A DNA stretch of 6,808 bases. Source: DAOTVS01 sp034436375. GTDB taxonomy: Bacteria > Chloroflexota > Anaerolineae > SpSt-313. A model generated the notes under the pieces. It saw only the letters and a program-made list of their open reading frames with translations. It was not told where the DNA came from and did no database searches. Shown here in pieces: positions 6,055 through 6,808 of the stretch. A program made the position numbers and the translations under genes. Every line of letters starts with the position of its first letter. Positions within the stretch are counted from its first letter, which is position 1. The DNA is taken from the NCBI GenBank assembly GCA_034436375.1, contig DAOTVS010000133.1, positions 1 through 6,808 of the forward strand. Reading direction: 5' to 3'.

Positions 6055-6059
6055 CCTCC
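6055..6059 (-). promoter_or_regulatory. Ribosome binding site of the ABC ATPase gene
   Basis: GGAGG, 8 nt before the GTG at 6046, decides for that start over the TTG at 6073, which would place the site inside the coding region. Confidence 0.7.
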
Positions 6060-6177
6060 AATGCAGCGGTCAATGATCAGAAGCCCTTACTCCCCGAGCC
6101 TGTATTCCTTCCTTACTGCATTGTCGTCGCCGGGCGCTGCAGCCCTTTGTGCAGGCCGTGACCAGGCTGAAAGATGG

Positions 6178-6183
6178 ATAATA
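6178..6183 (-). promoter_or_regulatory. Possible -10 element of the ABC exporter operon
   Basis: TATTAT on the minus strand matches 5 of 6 consensus bases and is identical to the -10 proposed for the RsmC-like gene. No good -35 is seen at the right distance and there is no TG extension. The leader to the GTG at 6046 would be about 125 nt. Tentative. Confidence 0.3.
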
Positions 6184-6260
6184 CAACTGGAGTGGATGAA
6201 GGCAGAATGGGTGCGTGAGCAGAGCATGGCCAAGAGCATGAGAGGCTGGATAGGCACCTG

Positions 6261-6289
6261 TTGGCAGTCGGGGGGGCTTGTGCTATACT
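6261..6289 (+). promoter_or_regulatory. Strong extended -10 promoter of the lipoprotein gene
   Basis: TTGGCA (6261-6266), a 17-nt spacer and TATACT (6284-6289) each match 5 of 6 consensus bases. TGC directly before the -10 adds an extended element. Transcription should start near 6296, giving a leader of about 70 nt. The spacer contains a run of seven G (6270-6276). Confidence 0.75.
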
Positions 6290-6366
6290 CCCGGCATCAT
6301 TCTTCCGGGGCAGACGTTTGGCTCGCTCTTGTAAACCAAAACCTGAGACCAGGAGGCAATCACGGA

Positions 6367-6738
6367 ATGGCGCACAATAGCAGCTGGCACAAAGTGGCCT
6401 TGCTCACGCTCGCCGCAGCACTCGCCGTGCTGGCTCTCAACGCATGCAAGTCCAATTCGGCGGACTATACGCCGCCCCCAGCAACACCCGTGAATGCAAC
6501 TATGTCCACGGTTACTGCGACTCTGCCGACCGACCAGGCAGCGCAGACACCTGGAGCGACGAACGTGCCGGCCCCACAGCCGACAGCACTCTCCGAGGGC
6601 TATCCCGGGGTCCCAGAACCACAGACGCATGGGGGGACGAACGTGTCGACCCCGCAACCGACAGCTGGCCCCGAGGGGTACCCCGCAGTTGCCGCACCGC
6701 CGGCGACCCTCGTGCCACAGTCCTACCCCACACCCTAA
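6367..6738 (+). CDS. Small Pro/Thr/Ala-rich lipoprotein with tandem repeat
   Basis: The product is 123 aa and is predicted to be exported and lipid-anchored. A basic-hydrophobic signal (KVALLTLAAALAVLALNAC) ends in the lipobox LNAC, with Cys27 as the modified residue. The 96 residues after the Cys are low complexity, rich in Pro, Thr, Ala and Gly, and nearly free of charged residues. Two adjacent 26-residue units (61-86 and 87-112) share 16 identical positions, including TNV, PQPTA and EGYP; a fragment, SYPTP, ends the protein. No enzymatic domain is seen, so it is likely a flexible surface spacer or envelope component. Such tails with 'YP' motifs are, in my recollection, common in Anaerolineae-type surface proteins. 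The ATG at 6367 has AGGAGG 10 nt upstream, slightly distant, and is the only start that yields a signal peptide. It sits behind a strong promoter and is transcribed away from the ABC operon. Confidence 0.82.
   Translation: MAHNSSWHKVALLTLAAALAVLALNACKSNSADYTPPPATPVNATMSTVTATLPTDQAAQTPGATNVPAPQPTALSEGYPGVPEPQTHGGTNVSTPQPTAGPEGYPAVAAPPATLVPQSYPTP
6547..6702 (+). repeat. Two-copy 78-bp in-frame tandem repeat
   Basis: Units 6547-6624 and 6625-6702 encode related 26-residue segments with 16 identities. Shared blocks include ACGAACGTG, CCGACAGC and a GAGGG(C/G)TA(T/C)CCC core. The divergence shows an old duplication rather than a recent slippage event. Confidence 0.7.
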
Positions 6739-6744
6739 CGCTGC

Positions 6745-6777
6745 CCATCTGTTTTCCCTGGCGAGCCTCTCAGATGG
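6745..6777 (+). terminator. Weak candidate terminator hairpin after the lipoprotein
   Basis: CCATCTG (6745-6751) pairs with CAGATGG (6771-6777) across a 19-nt loop, starting 7 nt past the stop codon. The stem is short and no T-tract follows, so the position is its main support. Confidence 0.25.
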
Positions 6778-6808
6778 TGTGACAAGAGAAGGGCCTGGGG
6801 TTGGCGCT

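Larger units (their letters stand above)
6047..6366. promoter_or_regulatory. Divergent intergenic region between ABC exporter and lipoprotein genes
   Basis: This 320-bp stretch has no supported gene. A plus-strand frame from 6061 reads through it, but its protein looks random and the real start is downstream at 6367. It holds the ABC ribosome site, a possible minus-strand -10, a small GC-rich palindrome (GCTGCAGC near 6135), and the strong plus-strand promoter of the lipoprotein. No tRNA or riboswitch-like fold was recognised. Confidence 0.6.

Noticed and set aside
6061..6366. A 102-residue N-terminal extension of the lipoprotein from an ATG at 6061
   Set aside because: It would bury the signal peptide and lipobox in the middle of the protein and place the strong promoter inside the coding region.
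1..6808. tRNA, rRNA, CRISPR, IS or phage features
   Set aside because: No cloverleaf with a TψC-type GGTTCRA arm, no spaced repeat array, no transposase, integrase or phage motif was seen on either strand.

Overview
The window is G+C-rich bacterial chromosomal DNA with no phage, plasmid, IS or CRISPR signature. Three things suggest a member of Chloroflexota (Anaerolineae/Caldilineae-like), as inference rather than proof: the protein content, a Pro/Thr/Ala-rich lipoprotein with 'GYP' repeats, and a palindromic intergenic repeat of a kind I associate with that phylum. Eight genes can be supported. Several have GTG starts or starts fixed by clear Shine-Dalgarno sites.

Layout, left to right. 1-237: no confident gene; one weak frame on the minus strand runs off the left edge. 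238-1227 (-): a two-domain acetyltransferase, with an uncharacterised N-terminal domain fused to a phosphinothricin/methionine-sulfoximine acetyltransferase-like GNAT domain. 1307-1422: an imperfect palindromic repeat. 1457-2653 (-): a duplicated-domain RsmC-like rRNA methyltransferase. 2654-2797: a divergent promoter region. 2798-3145 and 3156-3779 (+): a likely two-gene operon of an SMR/EamA-like four-helix membrane protein and a soluble YkoP-like protein. 3787-3833: a hairpin between convergent genes. 3847-4212 (-): a DUF192 protein with its own promoter. 4362-5111 and 5108-6046 (-): an ABC-2 type exporter, with ATPase then permease overlapping by 4 nt. 6047-6366: a divergent regulatory region. 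6367-6738 (+): a small repeat-bearing lipoprotein behind a strong extended -10 promoter.

The genes form short independent units rather than one pathway. The ATPase and permease clearly make one exporter. The SMR-like protein and its partner are probably co-transcribed and may act together at the membrane. The acetyltransferase could be a detoxification enzyme, possibly read through from the methyltransferase transcript. I found no obvious new defence or mobile system. The most unusual items are the SMR-like protein lacking the proton-coupling Glu, its YkoP-like partner, the N-terminal domain on the acetyltransferase, the palindromic repeat, and a G7 tract inside the lipoprotein promoter spacer.
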